From Sporomusaceae bacterium FL31 (GTDB lineage: Bacteria > Bacillota > Negativicutes > DSM-1736 > Dendrosporobacteraceae), in assembly GCA_003990955.1 (NCBI GenBank), contig BIFV01000005.1, forward strand, positions 124,001-188,000: a stretch of 64,000 bases of DNA, read 5' to 3'. Positions 24,138 through 32,949 of the stretch are shown piece by piece (position 1 is the first letter of the stretch; each line of letters opens with the position of its first letter). A program made the position numbers and the translations under genes. The notes under the pieces were generated by a model. It searched no databases. It was given only the letters and a program-made list of their open reading frames with translations, and was not told the DNA's origin.

Positions 24138-24875
24138 TTAACGTGCAAACTGGGTTGTGAAAGCCTGAATACGCGGATTGGCTGAGTTAAATACTTGCTG
24201 CGCGGTACCAGTTTCCACAATGGAGCCACCATCCATAAATACCACCTGATGGGCAACTTCTCTGGCAAACCCCATCTCATGAGTAACCACAATCATGGTA
24301 ACGCCTTCTTGAACAAGTTTCTTTAATGCTGCAAGTACATCACATACCAGTTCAGGGTCTAATGCGGAAGTGGGTTCATCCAGCAAGAGAACCTCCGGCT
24401 CCATAGCCATAGCACGCGCTATCGCGACCCGCTGCTTCTGACCGCCTGAAAGCTGCCCCGGATAGGCCGATTCCTTCTCTTCCAGCCCCATCTTTTTTAA
24501 CCAGTAACGTGCTGTCGCTGCCGCCTGCTGCTTGGGTACATTTTTAACAATGACCGGTCCCTCCATAATATTCTCCAGCACAGTCATGTGTGGGAAGAGA
24601 TTAAACTGCTGAAAGACCATGCTAGTGCGCTGGCGTAGTTGACGAATCATCTTTTTATCATGGCCAAGCGCTGCAACTTCAATTGTAAAATCTCCTACTC
24701 GAATCACTCCGGCATTCGGTTCTTCCAAGTAGTTTAAGCAGCGCAGCAATGTAGTTTTGCCCGAACCACTGGGTCCGATAATAGCGCAAACATTCCCGGT
24801 TTGGACAGTAAGATGAATATCATTTAACACATTTGTTTTACCAAATTTTTTATATAAACCTGCGACTTCAATCAT
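24138..24875 (-). CDS. Polar amino acid ABC transporter, ATP-binding protein
   Basis: A 245-residue ATPase of the GlnQ/HisP/TcyC group. Walker A is GPSGSGKTT, then QLSGGQKQRVAIARA and VLLLDEPTSALDPE, with the family's VVTHEMGFAREVA switch region. The start overlaps the permease stop by 4 bases (ATGA). With permease and binding protein it forms a three-gene importer that ends in a trans-sulfuration gene. Cystine is therefore a likely substrate, but this is inference. Confidence 0.92.
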   Translation of the reverse strand: MIEVAGLYKKFGKTNVLNDIHLTVQTGNVCAIIGPSGSGKTTLLRCLNYLEEPNAGVIRVGDFTIEVAALGHDKKMIRQLRQRTSMVFQQFNLFPHMTVLENIMEGPVIVKNVPKQQAAATARYWLKKMGLEEKESAYPGQLSGGQKQRVAIARAMAMEPEVLLLDEPTSALDPELVCDVLAALKKLVQEGVTMIVVTHEMGFAREVAHQVVFMDGGSIVETGTAQQVFNSANPRIQAFTTQFAR

Positions 24876-25543
24876 GACGATCCTCCCGGTATACGCAGTT
24901 TGCGCTCAAGCCATTCCTGCACCAACCCCATCACAAGCACTAAAACCCAATAAAATAAGGCCAAAGTTACAAAGTACGGCATAAATACAAACTGGGCTGA
25001 GCTTTGTTCTTCGACTTGTCTGGTTAATTCCGGTACTGTCACTACTGAGGCCAAAGATGACGACTTGAGCACATCAATCAAACAATTCCACAATGGCGGA
25101 ATAGCAATACGGGCTGCCTGCGGCAGCACGATTCGCCGCAATGCCTGCGAATAGGTCATACCGAGAGATAATGCAGCCTCCCATTGTCCGGTACTAATCG
25201 AGATAATGGTGGCACGGAATATTTCGGAAATATAGGCGCCAAAATGTAAAATCAGACCAATAAGCGCAGCCGGAAACGGATCAAGAATGATATTAAATGA
25301 AGTTAATCCGAAATATAACATCAGCAGTTGAACTAACAATGGAGTTCCCCGGAAAAATGAAACATAAAGTTGAGCCAACTGCGTCAGACCCTTAATGTTA
25401 GCTACCCGCACCACTGCGACTAATAGCCCAACAATCACTGCTCCTACCATTGCCAGCACACTTAAATAAACAGTTACAAAAGTGCCTTGCAGCAGTACAG
25501 GAAAGGAATCAAATACAATGCCCCATTCCCTACTTACTAACAT
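24872..25543 (-). CDS. Polar amino acid ABC transporter, permease
   Basis: About 223 residues, with membrane helices and the His/Glu/Gln-type permease motif (TYSQALRRIVLPQAARIAIPP) near the ATPase-coupling loop. The start is uncertain: ATG 25543 or TTG 25552, both overlapping the end of the binding-protein gene (25530). No well-spaced ribosome binding site is seen, so translation is probably coupled. One such gene is enough, as the permease can act as a homodimer. Confidence 0.88.
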   Translation of the reverse strand: MLVSREWGIVFDSFPVLLQGTFVTVYLSVLAMVGAVIVGLLVAVVRVANIKGLTQLAQLYVSFFRGTPLLVQLLMLYFGLTSFNIILDPFPAALIGLILHFGAYISEIFRATIISISTGQWEAALSLGMTYSQALRRIVLPQAARIAIPPLWNCLIDVLKSSSLASVVTVPELTRQVEEQSSAQFVFMPYFVTLALFYWVLVLVMGLVQEWLERKLRIPGGSS

Positions 25544-26339
25544 CTTCCCCAAACCATTTTTGCGCTATCTTCACATAAGTACCATCCGATTGAATCTCTT
25601 TCAGCGCTTTATTTACTTCAGCAATTAATTCAGGTGAGCCTTTCCGGAATGCAAATGCCATTTTTGATTCATCAAAGGTTTTTCCGGCAGTTTTTATATT
25701 CTGATTAGGATTCTTCAGTAAGTACTCAGCGACAAATAAGCGGTCATTGACCGATGCCTCAATCCGTCCATTCGCGACATCCGCGAATATTTCATTCGCT
25801 CCTTTGTAATGTTGAACTTCAGCACCTGCTTTTTTAGCAATTTCTTCCCAATTGCTGCCTTGAGTAACCCCTACCTTGCGGCCTTTTAAATCTTCAATTC
25901 CATGAATATTGCTGTTATTCTTATTCACGATGATTTGCGCACCCGATACGGTGTAGGGGGTAGAAAAATCATACTTTTGTAACCGGGTTTCATTAATGCT
26001 AACCTGATTGGCAATCACATCAAAACGCTCGGAATCCAACCCAGTAAACATTGCTTTCCACTCTGTGGGAACAAACTCAGCTTTTACCCCAATTCGTTTT
26101 GCAACTTCATTGATAATATCAACATCAAAGCCTTGCAATTCACCTTTTTCATTTTTAAACGTAAATGGTGGATAGGTTCCCTCTGTACCTACTTTGATCG
26201 TACCGCGTTGTTTAACTGTCTCCAATAAATTAGCTGACTTAACCTCTTCTTTCTTGGTGGCTGTTTGTTGTGAACCGCAGCCCACAGTAAACAGTGTCAT
26301 TAAGAAAACTACCAGTAATGCAAATATTGTCTTTTTCAT
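25530..26339 (-). CDS. Amino acid ABC transporter substrate-binding lipoprotein
   Basis: A 269-residue protein. A lipoprotein signal (MKKTIFALLVVFLMTLFTVG then Cys) leads into a type II periplasmic binding fold with IKVGTEGTYPPFTFKNEKG and GFDVDIINEVAKR, the hallmark of polar amino acid receptors. ATG 26339 has AAGGGGAG upstream; a longer open frame to 26414 lacks a start site. It is the first gene of the transporter operon. No clear promoter is seen in 26340-26460. Confidence 0.9.
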   Translation of the reverse strand: MKKTIFALLVVFLMTLFTVGCGSQQTATKKEEVKSANLLETVKQRGTIKVGTEGTYPPFTFKNEKGELQGFDVDIINEVAKRIGVKAEFVPTEWKAMFTGLDSERFDVIANQVSINETRLQKYDFSTPYTVSGAQIIVNKNNSNIHGIEDLKGRKVGVTQGSNWEEIAKKAGAEVQHYKGANEIFADVANGRIEASVNDRLFVAEYLLKNPNQNIKTAGKTFDESKMAFAFRKGSPELIAEVNKALKEIQSDGTYVKIAQKWFGEDVSK

Positions 26340-26460
26340 GTAAAAATTTCTCCCCTTTTTATTGATTCCATAAATTGGTAAACGACTCATATCAATGCCA
26401 GGGACCACTCCCATTCCCTAAAAATTCATACCTTAAAATCACTGAGAATACGAGGACAAA

Positions 26461-26499
26461 ACAAAAAGGCAAACTCATCTCCTAAAGATAAGCTTGCCT
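26461..26499 (-). terminator. Terminator of the ATC-hydrolase-like gene
   Basis: On the minus strand an imperfect 14-bp stem (AGGCAAGCTTATCT with its partner) closes in TTTTTGTTTTG. It comes about 75 bases after the stop of the gene at 26574 and before the ABC operon. It could also act as a leader attenuator for the ABC operon, but the simple terminator reading is preferred. Confidence 0.6.
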
Positions 26500-26573
26500 C
26501 TGGTTTTCCAGTGAGCAAATACATTTTTGCATTCTGTCTTTTTTGTAATTTTAACATAATTTAGGAAGAGCGT

Positions 26574-27080
26574 CTATATTTTATTTTTCCTGCGACAGAC
26601 CATTTCGCAATATTCATCACCTTCAAGAACATTCTTTAATGTAACCAAGTTGCTATCCGGGTGAAATCCCTGATATTTGGCTTGATCAATAGTACAATAC
26701 AGCCTGCCAAACTCAGCAAAATCTTTTTCCTTCCAGACCTCAGCAAATGGGCAATAGGTAATTTTTATATGGGTAGGATTTTCACCAGGCTCTACTTGCT
26801 GAACCTTCCAGCCCAAAGCCGGCAAATCGGGTACCTTGCTATAATTTTCTGGAAGATGTTCATACCCAGCATCCACGACTTTTTCTTTTTGTTCACTGCC
26901 GCGCTCTGTTCCTAAAGCTTTAATAGCCTGCTGAATAATCTGTTTGGCCTGCTCAGTCCCCACTGATTCAATGAGCTGACAACTGATATGATAATAGAGT
27001 GTTGCCATCATCCGGCCCATTTGCCGCACTTGATTGGTGGCGGCTTCTTTTGAAATTAGTTCTTGCTCCATCTGCATCAT
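26574..27080 (-). CDS. L-2-amino-thiazoline-4-carboxylate hydrolase-like protein
   Basis: A 168-residue protein that looks like the ATC-hydrolase family. It has an N-terminal helical part and a C-terminal part with ITYCPFAEVW, LYCTIDQAKYQGF and EYCEMVCRRK, whose cysteines are typical of the family. The namesake reaction opens a thiazoline ring in a cysteine pathway, but most family members have no proven role. GAGAGGAG is adjacent to the ATG. It precedes the sulfur amino acid transporter cluster on the same strand, which fits a sulfur-related job. Confidence 0.7.
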   Translation of the reverse strand: MMQMEQELISKEAATNQVRQMGRMMATLYYHISCQLIESVGTEQAKQIIQQAIKALGTERGSEQKEKVVDAGYEHLPENYSKVPDLPALGWKVQQVEPGENPTHIKITYCPFAEVWKEKDFAEFGRLYCTIDQAKYQGFHPDSNLVTLKNVLEGDEYCEMVCRRKNKI

Positions 27081-27233
27081 ACTCCTCTCAAGTCCATGTT
27101 CGTATCATGATCATTTGTTATGCTTATTGTAACATAAACTAAGGACAGCAAAATCACAAGGATTTTACAGTCTGCCGTGGAATGATAGATTAATAATAGA
27201 TTCGGTTTGGGCAGACATAAGGAGGCGGCAGCC

Positions 27234-27596
27234 ATTAGAAAGATCATGATTTTTTCCGGGCAGTTGTTCATACTCTGGATGGTTTACTGGTTAGGAAACC
27301 AGATCGTACAATGGGCAAAAATTCCGGTTCCCGGCACAGTGGTTGGCATGATCTTACTTTTCGTGCTATTATCGGCCGGCATTGTCAAACTGGAATATGT
27401 GCAAGTGGCTACAGATTTCTTACTAAAGCACATGCTGTTCTTTTTTGTTCCCATTGCAGTTGGCCTGATGAATTGGGGCGGCTTGTTTTGGAATAATGGC
27501 TTGATCCTTGCGGCAGCAATTGTCTTTAGCGCTCTTGTTCCTTTCTTTGCCGTTGGGCACCTCGGACAAAAACTGAGCAGGAGTAAGAAAGTATGA
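27234..27596 (+). CDS. CidA/LrgA family holin-like protein (probable ATT start)
   Basis: About 120 residues with four hydrophobic helices and the family motifs LFILWMVYWLGN and VPGTVVGMILL. A perfect AAGGAGG (27219-27225) is followed after 8 bases by ATT at 27234 in the right frame. The family's usual N-terminus (short charged segment, then IFSGQL) would begin exactly there. The next ATG (27246) is 20 bases from the ribosome binding site, and the upstream TTG (27207) lies before it. CidA/LrgA proteins act with CidB/LrgB in murein hydrolase or pyruvate transport control. The stop overlaps lrgB. Confidence 0.85.
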   Translation: MRKIMIFSGQLFILWMVYWLGNQIVQWAKIPVPGTVVGMILLFVLLSAGIVKLEYVQVATDFLLKHMLFFFVPIAVGLMNWGGLFWNNGLILAAAIVFSALVPFFAVGHLGQKLSRSKKV

Positions 27597-28276
27597 ATCT
27601 TATTGTTCTATTTACGATCGCCATCACAGTAGCAGCTTATTTGATCGGCCGCTCACTTTTTCTGCGCTTTAATCACCCCTTAGCCAACGTTGTCCTAGTG
27701 AGTACTTTGCTCGTGATTACCGCTTTGGTATCTGCCGGTTTGCCGCATGCAGCCTATTTGCCCGGAATGGAAATAATGACCTACTTGCTGGGACCGGCGA
27801 CAGTTGCATTGGCAGTTCCTGTTTATAAGAACCGCCACTTACTCAAGCAGTATCGTGCACCCATTCTAATCGGCATAACTGCCGGATCAATTCTTTCCAT
27901 CACGACAGCCATGCTGATTGCTAAGTTCGGCGGTCTTCCCGCAGTCGTGGTTGTGTCAATCGCTCCAAAATCCGCTACCATTCCTTTCGCGGTCGAGGTA
28001 GCTAGACTCTCAGGCGGCGATCCCTCACTGGCAGCGGCTTTTGTGGTAGCTACCGGAACATTTGGCTCAGTTTTCGGTCTTAGTGTTCTAACTAAATTTG
28101 GTATCAAAGATCCCGCCGTCCGCGGGCTGGCGATGGGCATGGTTTCGCATGGTCAGGGTGTGGCAATGTCACTAACCGAAGGGGAACAGCAAGGTTCGAT
28201 GGCAGGAGTTGCCATGGCACTGACTGGCGTACTTACAGCCATTATTTCGCCTTTTTTAATCTCGCTGCTTTTGTAA
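27593..28276 (+). CDS. LrgB/CidB family membrane protein
   Basis: A 227-residue, strongly hydrophobic protein. It has the LrgB signature region APKSATIPFAVEVARLSGG and MVSHGQGVAMSL. It overlaps the CidA/LrgA gene by 4 bases, the standard two-gene arrangement. Family members export or import small organic acids such as pyruvate and influence autolysis. No regulator gene (LytSR or CidR) is adjacent. Confidence 0.92.
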   Translation: MNLIVLFTIAITVAAYLIGRSLFLRFNHPLANVVLVSTLLVITALVSAGLPHAAYLPGMEIMTYLLGPATVALAVPVYKNRHLLKQYRAPILIGITAGSILSITTAMLIAKFGGLPAVVVVSIAPKSATIPFAVEVARLSGGDPSLAAAFVVATGTFGSVFGLSVLTKFGIKDPAVRGLAMGMVSHGQGVAMSLTEGEQQGSMAGVAMALTGVLTAIISPFLISLLL

Positions 28277-28311
28277 TGACTGGTAAAACCTATATCCACT
28301 GAATTTAGGCA

Positions 28312-28341
28312 TTGACAAAGGCCTATCCCTACTGCTATACT
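28312..28341 (+). promoter_or_regulatory. Promoter of the T-box leader
   Basis: TTGACA (28312-28317), an 18-base spacer and TATACT (28336-28341), placing transcription start near 28348. Confidence 0.65.
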
Positions 28342-28347
28342 TCGTTT

Positions 28348-28644
28348 AAATAAATAGCACGATCATCAATGACTAGGAAGAGTACACATAGCTTCGAGAG
28401 TCTCAGCGAGCCAATGATAGTGGAAGTTTGGCACTGCTCAGTATGTCGAATGGGCCTAGTAGATACAGTATGAGCCACATTGCGTGGGGTAGTCACTGTC
28501 GGAATGGCTTCCGCCGTTATCAGGAAGCAGGTATCGGACAATGTCCTGTACCGATTAAAGCTGGGCTAATTTTATTAGCTAATCAGGGTGGTACCGCGGG
28601 TTAACTCCTCGTCCCTATATGATATAGAGACGCGGAGTTTTTTT
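28348..28644 (+). promoter_or_regulatory. T-box riboswitch with apparent Trp (UGG) specifier
   Basis: The T-box AGGGTGGTACCGCGG is at 28585-28599, followed by the terminator stem AACTCC...GGAGTT (28603-28639) and a seven-T run. Stem I shows the usual upper elements (AGAGTCTCAGCGAGCC, then GTGGAAGTTTGGC). The specifier position after GAA reads GAA-TGG-GCC (TGG at 28451-28453), matching tryptophan. Uncharged tRNA-Trp should pair and allow read-through into the ECF transporter genes. This fits tryptophan as transport substrate. Confidence 0.93.
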
Positions 28645-28677
28645 ATTTTCAACTCAACTTTAAGGGAGGAATTATTC

Positions 28678-29274
28678 ATGAAAACTGAAAATCAGCAGCC
28701 AGAAATGAAAGTGTTTGAAAAAAATAAAGGTGGTTCCTACCGTTGGGTTACCATTACCACATTATTGTTAGCCATTGGTGCCATTCTCCATCTGGTCAGT
28801 CCCAGCATCGGTGGCATTACGCCTAATTGGACAATTGCGATGTATTGTATTGCCATCAATTTAACCAAACCCACAGTAGGTCAATCCTTCGGTATCGGCT
28901 TGGTCGCAGCTGCCATTAACATTCCAACATCCAAATCTGCTTTCCCTTACGGAAATTTGCTCAGCGAGCCTATCGGCGCTGTCGTTTGCGCTTTGCTGGT
29001 CATGCTGCTGGCCAATATTTCCCTAGGAAAACTCAATATAAAACCAGCCGTAACCGGCTTTATTACAACCATTGCCAGCGGTCTTACCTTTATTACCACC
29101 TTGAAGATTGTTTTGTCTCTGCCAATGTCTGTCTATTTGTATGCGATGATGCCTGTTGTCTTTACGGTAGCCGCTGTTAACGCTATCATTACCCAGCTCC
29201 TTTATTTCCCTGCTAAGAAGCTGTTTGACGGAAAGGAAGCCAACCATGTCAGCAATCAAAGTACAAAACTTTAG
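28678..29274 (+). CDS. ECF transporter S component, probable tryptophan-specific
   Basis: A 198-residue membrane protein with about six hydrophobic helices and a hydrophilic N-terminal tail (about 1-25). It fits an ECF S component in size, topology and place: two ATPase genes and a T component follow. AAGGGAGG lies before ATG 28678. The Trp-type T-box leader directly upstream points to tryptophan (or a precursor such as indole or anthranilate) as substrate. I do not recognise a specific S-component family from sequence alone. Confidence 0.8.
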   Translation: MKTENQQPEMKVFEKNKGGSYRWVTITTLLLAIGAILHLVSPSIGGITPNWTIAMYCIAINLTKPTVGQSFGIGLVAAAINIPTSKSAFPYGNLLSEPIGAVVCALLVMLLANISLGKLNIKPAVTGFITTIASGLTFITTLKIVLSLPMSVYLYAMMPVVFTVAAVNAIITQLLYFPAKKLFDGKEANHVSNQSTKL

Positions 29275-30109
29275 TTATGCTTATCATCATCCTCATAAAG
29301 TTTTAGACGATATCACAATAACCATCGAAAAAGGCTCATTTACCGTGCTGCTGGGTCCCAGCGGTGCTGGCAAGACCTCTTTATGCCTGGCTGTTGCAGG
29401 TGCTATCCCTCATTATTTTGGCGGCAGTTTATCCGGTGCAGTTTATATTAATAACCTTGCAACTGTTGACAGTACCATGCCTGAGCTTGCCCAGACGGTC
29501 GGCAGCGTCCTTCAGGATTATGAGATTCAACTGGTTAGCATGACAGTGGAAGAGGAAATCGCTTTTAGTTTAGAAAATCAAGGGATGGAAGACAGTCAGA
29601 TTGCTCAATGTGTTAAGGAAACACTGGCGGCAGTTGGTTTGACAGGCTATGAAAAAGCCGAAGTAGCTTCCTTGTCAGGCGGTCAAAAACAACGCCTGGC
29701 TATCGGCAGTGTCTTAGCCGCTAACCCTGCTATTCTAGTATTAGATGAACCATCCTCTGCGCTTGATCCAGAAGGAACGCAAATCTTGTATCAGCTGCTT
29801 GGAGACTTAAACAAAAAGCGCGGACTGACCATTTTGGTTGTTGAGCATCATATTGCGCAGGTTCTGCCTTATGCCGATCAATTTATTCTTATTGATAAAG
29901 GTAAAGTTCTTTATAGTGGTCTTCCTGAAACGGTAATGACCGCGATGTGGCAAAATCAGATTACACCAGAAGCTTTACCGCCATTATGGCAGATCAAACT
30001 AGCACTTCAAGAACAAACCGGCTACCAATTCTCAGCGTGGCACGATGAAGCAGAAGCCATTGCTGAATTAACGGCACTATTGGCAAAGGAGGTCTCTCGC
30101 GGTGCTTGA
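29246..30109 (+). CDS. ECF transporter ATPase A1
   Basis: A 287-residue ABC ATPase with Walker A GPSGAGKTS, signature SLSGGQKQRLAIGS and Walker B AILVLDEPSSALDP. It overlaps the S-component gene by 29 bases; ATG 29246 has GAAAGGAAG upstream. With A2 it forms the heterodimeric motor of the transporter. The C-terminal 60 residues follow the usual ECF-ATPase extension. Confidence 0.9.
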   Translation: MSAIKVQNFSYAYHHPHKVLDDITITIEKGSFTVLLGPSGAGKTSLCLAVAGAIPHYFGGSLSGAVYINNLATVDSTMPELAQTVGSVLQDYEIQLVSMTVEEEIAFSLENQGMEDSQIAQCVKETLAAVGLTGYEKAEVASLSGGQKQRLAIGSVLAANPAILVLDEPSSALDPEGTQILYQLLGDLNKKRGLTILVVEHHIAQVLPYADQFILIDKGKVLYSGLPETVMTAMWQNQITPEALPPLWQIKLALQEQTGYQFSAWHDEAEAIAELTALLAKEVSRGA

Positions 30110-30941
30110 ATTACAATCAGTTGATTTTGGCTATAAGGCTCAAACCAAGGCGATCAGTAACGTCTCTTTAGTCATCAATCCTGGCGAATTTCTGGCAATA
30201 GCCGGTCGCAACGGCAGCGGTAAAACAACGCTGACCCGGCTATTGATGGCCTTAAAAAAACCAACCGCAGGCGACATTTTGCTGCAAGGCCAAAGTATCA
30301 AAAAATTCTCACCAGCCGATATGGCTCGTCACATCGGCTATGTTTTTCAAAATCCCGACCGCCAGATATTTCGCGATACCGTGCAGGCCGAAGTCAGCTA
30401 TGGACCGGAGCAGCTAGGCTACACACCTGAGCACATCCAGCAATATGTACAGGAAGCACTGGCAGTAACCGGCTTAACAGAATTAGCGGCTACTTATCCC
30501 AGTATATTGTCCCGTGGCCAAAAACAACGACTGGCGATTGCCTCGGCGCTGGCCATGCAGCCTGCCATGCTCATTCTAGATGAGCCAACTAGCGGCCAGG
30601 ATGCTCAGGAATGTCAGCAATTATTAATTTTATTAGCCAAGCTGCATCAACAAGGGAAAACCATTGTACTCATTACGCATGACATGGAAATATTGGCCCG
30701 CTATGCGGAGCGAGTAATTGTGATGGATCACGGGCATAAAGTTTTTGACGGCTTAGCTGCCGCTCTGTTTCAGGATGACCGGCTTACCCAGTGGGGCTTA
30801 TCGGCACCGGTAGCCCACAAGATTTCCCGGGCTTTAGCCAGCCTTAGCATCAAGCAGACTTGTACCATCCAACCTTTGATTAGTCAGCTTAGCCAGCGAT
30901 TGAGGAGGGATGATCATGCAAACGCTAGCTCCATTAACTAA
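30102..30941 (+). CDS. ECF transporter ATPase A2
   Basis: A 279-residue ABC ATPase. Walker A is GRNGSGKTT and Walker B is AMLILDEPTSGQDA. The signature reads ILSRGQKQRLAIAS, with Arg in place of the first Gly of LSGGQ, so this half may be the less active one. The start is GTG 30102 with AAAGGAGG upstream, overlapping A1. It is 26 bases overlapped by the T-component gene. Confidence 0.9.
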   Translation: MLELQSVDFGYKAQTKAISNVSLVINPGEFLAIAGRNGSGKTTLTRLLMALKKPTAGDILLQGQSIKKFSPADMARHIGYVFQNPDRQIFRDTVQAEVSYGPEQLGYTPEHIQQYVQEALAVTGLTELAATYPSILSRGQKQRLAIASALAMQPAMLILDEPTSGQDAQECQQLLILLAKLHQQGKTIVLITHDMEILARYAERVIVMDHGHKVFDGLAAALFQDDRLTQWGLSAPVAHKISRALASLSIKQTCTIQPLISQLSQRLRRDDHANASSIN

Positions 30942-31587
30942 ATTAATCCTCACTCTGTTTGTGACACTGTGGTCTATTATGCTGCAGTCTGTCCCAGCTT
31001 TAATGACGCTCATTGCCTGCCAGCTCTTATTATTGTTAATCTCAAAAGTAAGTACCACTGTATACAAAGGAGTAGCCAGTCTCATTTTATTTGCCGCCCT
31101 GCTGGCGGGAATACAGTATGTCCTGAGTGGTGATACTACACTTGCTATCATAACGGCATTAAAAATGATGGCTATGACACTGGTTTTTTTTATTTTGCTG
31201 GCAACTACCCGGATGCAAGATTTATCTGTGGCTTTGGTGTCGCAATGCCAGGTTCCCCATGAATATGCCTTTATGCTGACTGCCGCCCTTCGCTTTATCC
31301 CTGATTTTCTCAGCGAGAGTAAAGCCATTCAAGAAGCCCAGGCTTGTCGCGGCTATCGCCCACAAGGCAATCCGCTAAAACGCTTAACGGCCTATGCTGC
31401 AATCCTCAAGCCGTTAGTCCTAAAAGCGGTCAGCCGTTCTGAAACCATGGCGCTAAGTTTAGAATTGCGAGGCTTTGCCAATCGTAAAGCCTGCAGTTTC
31501 AAAAACCGTGTCGCCCTGGCTATCCCTGATTATACGGCTTTAGCACTGATGGCAGGCTTGACAATCTTTTTATTGATCAGCCGCTAA
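30916..31587 (+). CDS. ECF transporter T component (EcfT-like)
   Basis: A 223-residue membrane protein with about five helices and the two Arg-containing coupling motifs EAQACRGYRPQG and SLELRGFANRK near residues 140 and 185. ATG 30916 is chosen over ATG 30910 because GAGGAGGG ends just before the latter. The four genes S-A1-A2-T make a dedicated (group I) ECF importer under one T-box. Confidence 0.9.
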   Translation: MQTLAPLTKLILTLFVTLWSIMLQSVPALMTLIACQLLLLLISKVSTTVYKGVASLILFAALLAGIQYVLSGDTTLAIITALKMMAMTLVFFILLATTRMQDLSVALVSQCQVPHEYAFMLTAALRFIPDFLSESKAIQEAQACRGYRPQGNPLKRLTAYAAILKPLVLKAVSRSETMALSLELRGFANRKACSFKNRVALAIPDYTALALMAGLTIFLLISR

Positions 31588-31662
31588 ATTCAGCAAAAGC
31601 TCTTTCCCTTTATTACTGCTGACATTATACTATGGCTAAGACTTACTTTTTGGAGACTAACT

Positions 31663-32949
31663 ATGAATAAAAAAGCCGTAGACTGGCTGTACCGCGAGCT
31701 GCCTGAGCTGATTAGCAAGGGCATTCTGACTCCGGAAGCCGCCGAGCAATTGAAAAAACATTACGGTCCAGTGGAAGCCACGACTGGCACCCGCACCTTT
31801 TTGATGATATTTGGCGTCATTGGCGTTGTATTAGTCGGCTTGGGAATTATCCTGATCCTAGCTCACAATTGGGCGGCGCTGACCAAATTGACCCGATTGC
31901 TCATCTCTGTAGGGCTGCTGGTTGTGGCACAGCTAGCTTCCGGAATAGCACTCTATACCAGGCGGGACAGTAAGGTATGGCTGGAAGCAACCGCTACCTT
32001 GCAATTTTTAATGGTTGGCGCTTCAATAGCCTTAGTGGGGCAAACTTACCATTTGGGCGAAAATACCGATTCTTTTATCCGCACCTGGATGCTCTTGGCT
32101 GTGCCGCTAATTTACCTGATGCACTCCAGATTTGTGGCTGTGTTCTATGTGATCGGAATAACCTTTTGGGCATCCAGCAGCGCTTATGCTCCAGATAATC
32201 AGCTTGTTTGGCTATTTCTAGCGCTTGTCATTCCTTATTACTGGCACCTTATTCGTACAGACCGTGCTGCGAACACCACCATCATTGCCTGCTGGGTATT
32301 CAATATTTGTTTTTATAGTTGCTTCGCCGCCGCATTTAGCCGAACAATTGACCAATTGGGCCCCCTGCTCTATAGTGCGCTATTTACCATCAACTATCTA
32401 AGTGGAGTTCTGTGGTTCAACGATGCTAAAACAACTTGGCAAATGCCGTTTAAAATTATCGGCTTGGCTGGTAACACAGTTTTAGTATTTATGTTAACAT
32501 TCAATGACATTTGGAGGCATTTGGAATTAGGCACTGTATCAGCCACGGAAGGGCTTTTAGTGTTACTAGCACTCCTCTTAGTGATTTCCGGCAATGGATT
32601 GTATCTTCGCAGAACTGGCTGGATTAACATCCAATATTCGCTTGCTCCTTTGATTATTGGAGGCGCTTATATTCTTAATATTTATAACACTAGCGGCATC
32701 ATGGCTACTATTTTATTAAACTTTTTCCTGTTATTGATCAGTATTAGCACGTTTGTGACCGGTGTGCGCAAGCATAGTCTTGGTCTGGTAAACATCGGCA
32801 TGCTCCTGCTAGCTGCACTAATTATCGCTCGCTTTCTTGATATGAATTTTAGCTTTGTTGTTCGTGGCCTAGTGTTTGTAATACTAGGTGCAGCCTTTCT
32901 TGGAACCAATTGGCTCATGGTACGCCGGAAAAGCGGAGGACCAGAATGA
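31663..32949 (+). CDS. DUF2157 domain membrane protein
   Basis: A 428-residue protein. A soluble N-terminal segment (about 1-45, ELPELISKGILTPEAAEQL) is followed by about a dozen hydrophobic helices. This is the DUF2157 layout. The function is unknown. It overlaps the GDYXXLXY gene by 4 bases, the pair commonly seen in many bacteria, which suggests a joint membrane complex. The start ATG follows TGGAG. Confidence 0.87.
   Translation: MNKKAVDWLYRELPELISKGILTPEAAEQLKKHYGPVEATTGTRTFLMIFGVIGVVLVGLGIILILAHNWAALTKLTRLLISVGLLVVAQLASGIALYTRRDSKVWLEATATLQFLMVGASIALVGQTYHLGENTDSFIRTWMLLAVPLIYLMHSRFVAVFYVIGITFWASSSAYAPDNQLVWLFLALVIPYYWHLIRTDRAANTTIIACWVFNICFYSCFAAAFSRTIDQLGPLLYSALFTINYLSGVLWFNDAKTTWQMPFKIIGLAGNTVLVFMLTFNDIWRHLELGTVSATEGLLVLLALLLVISGNGLYLRRTGWINIQYSLAPLIIGGAYILNIYNTSGIMATILLNFFLLLISISTFVTGVRKHSLGLVNIGMLLLAALIIARFLDMNFSFVVRGLVFVILGAAFLGTNWLMVRRKSGGPE

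Noticed and set aside
26461..26530. Riboswitch in front of the amino acid ABC operon
   Set aside because: The hairpin with T-run directly follows the gene ending at 26574, so it is explained as that gene's terminator; no known aptamer core was seen.
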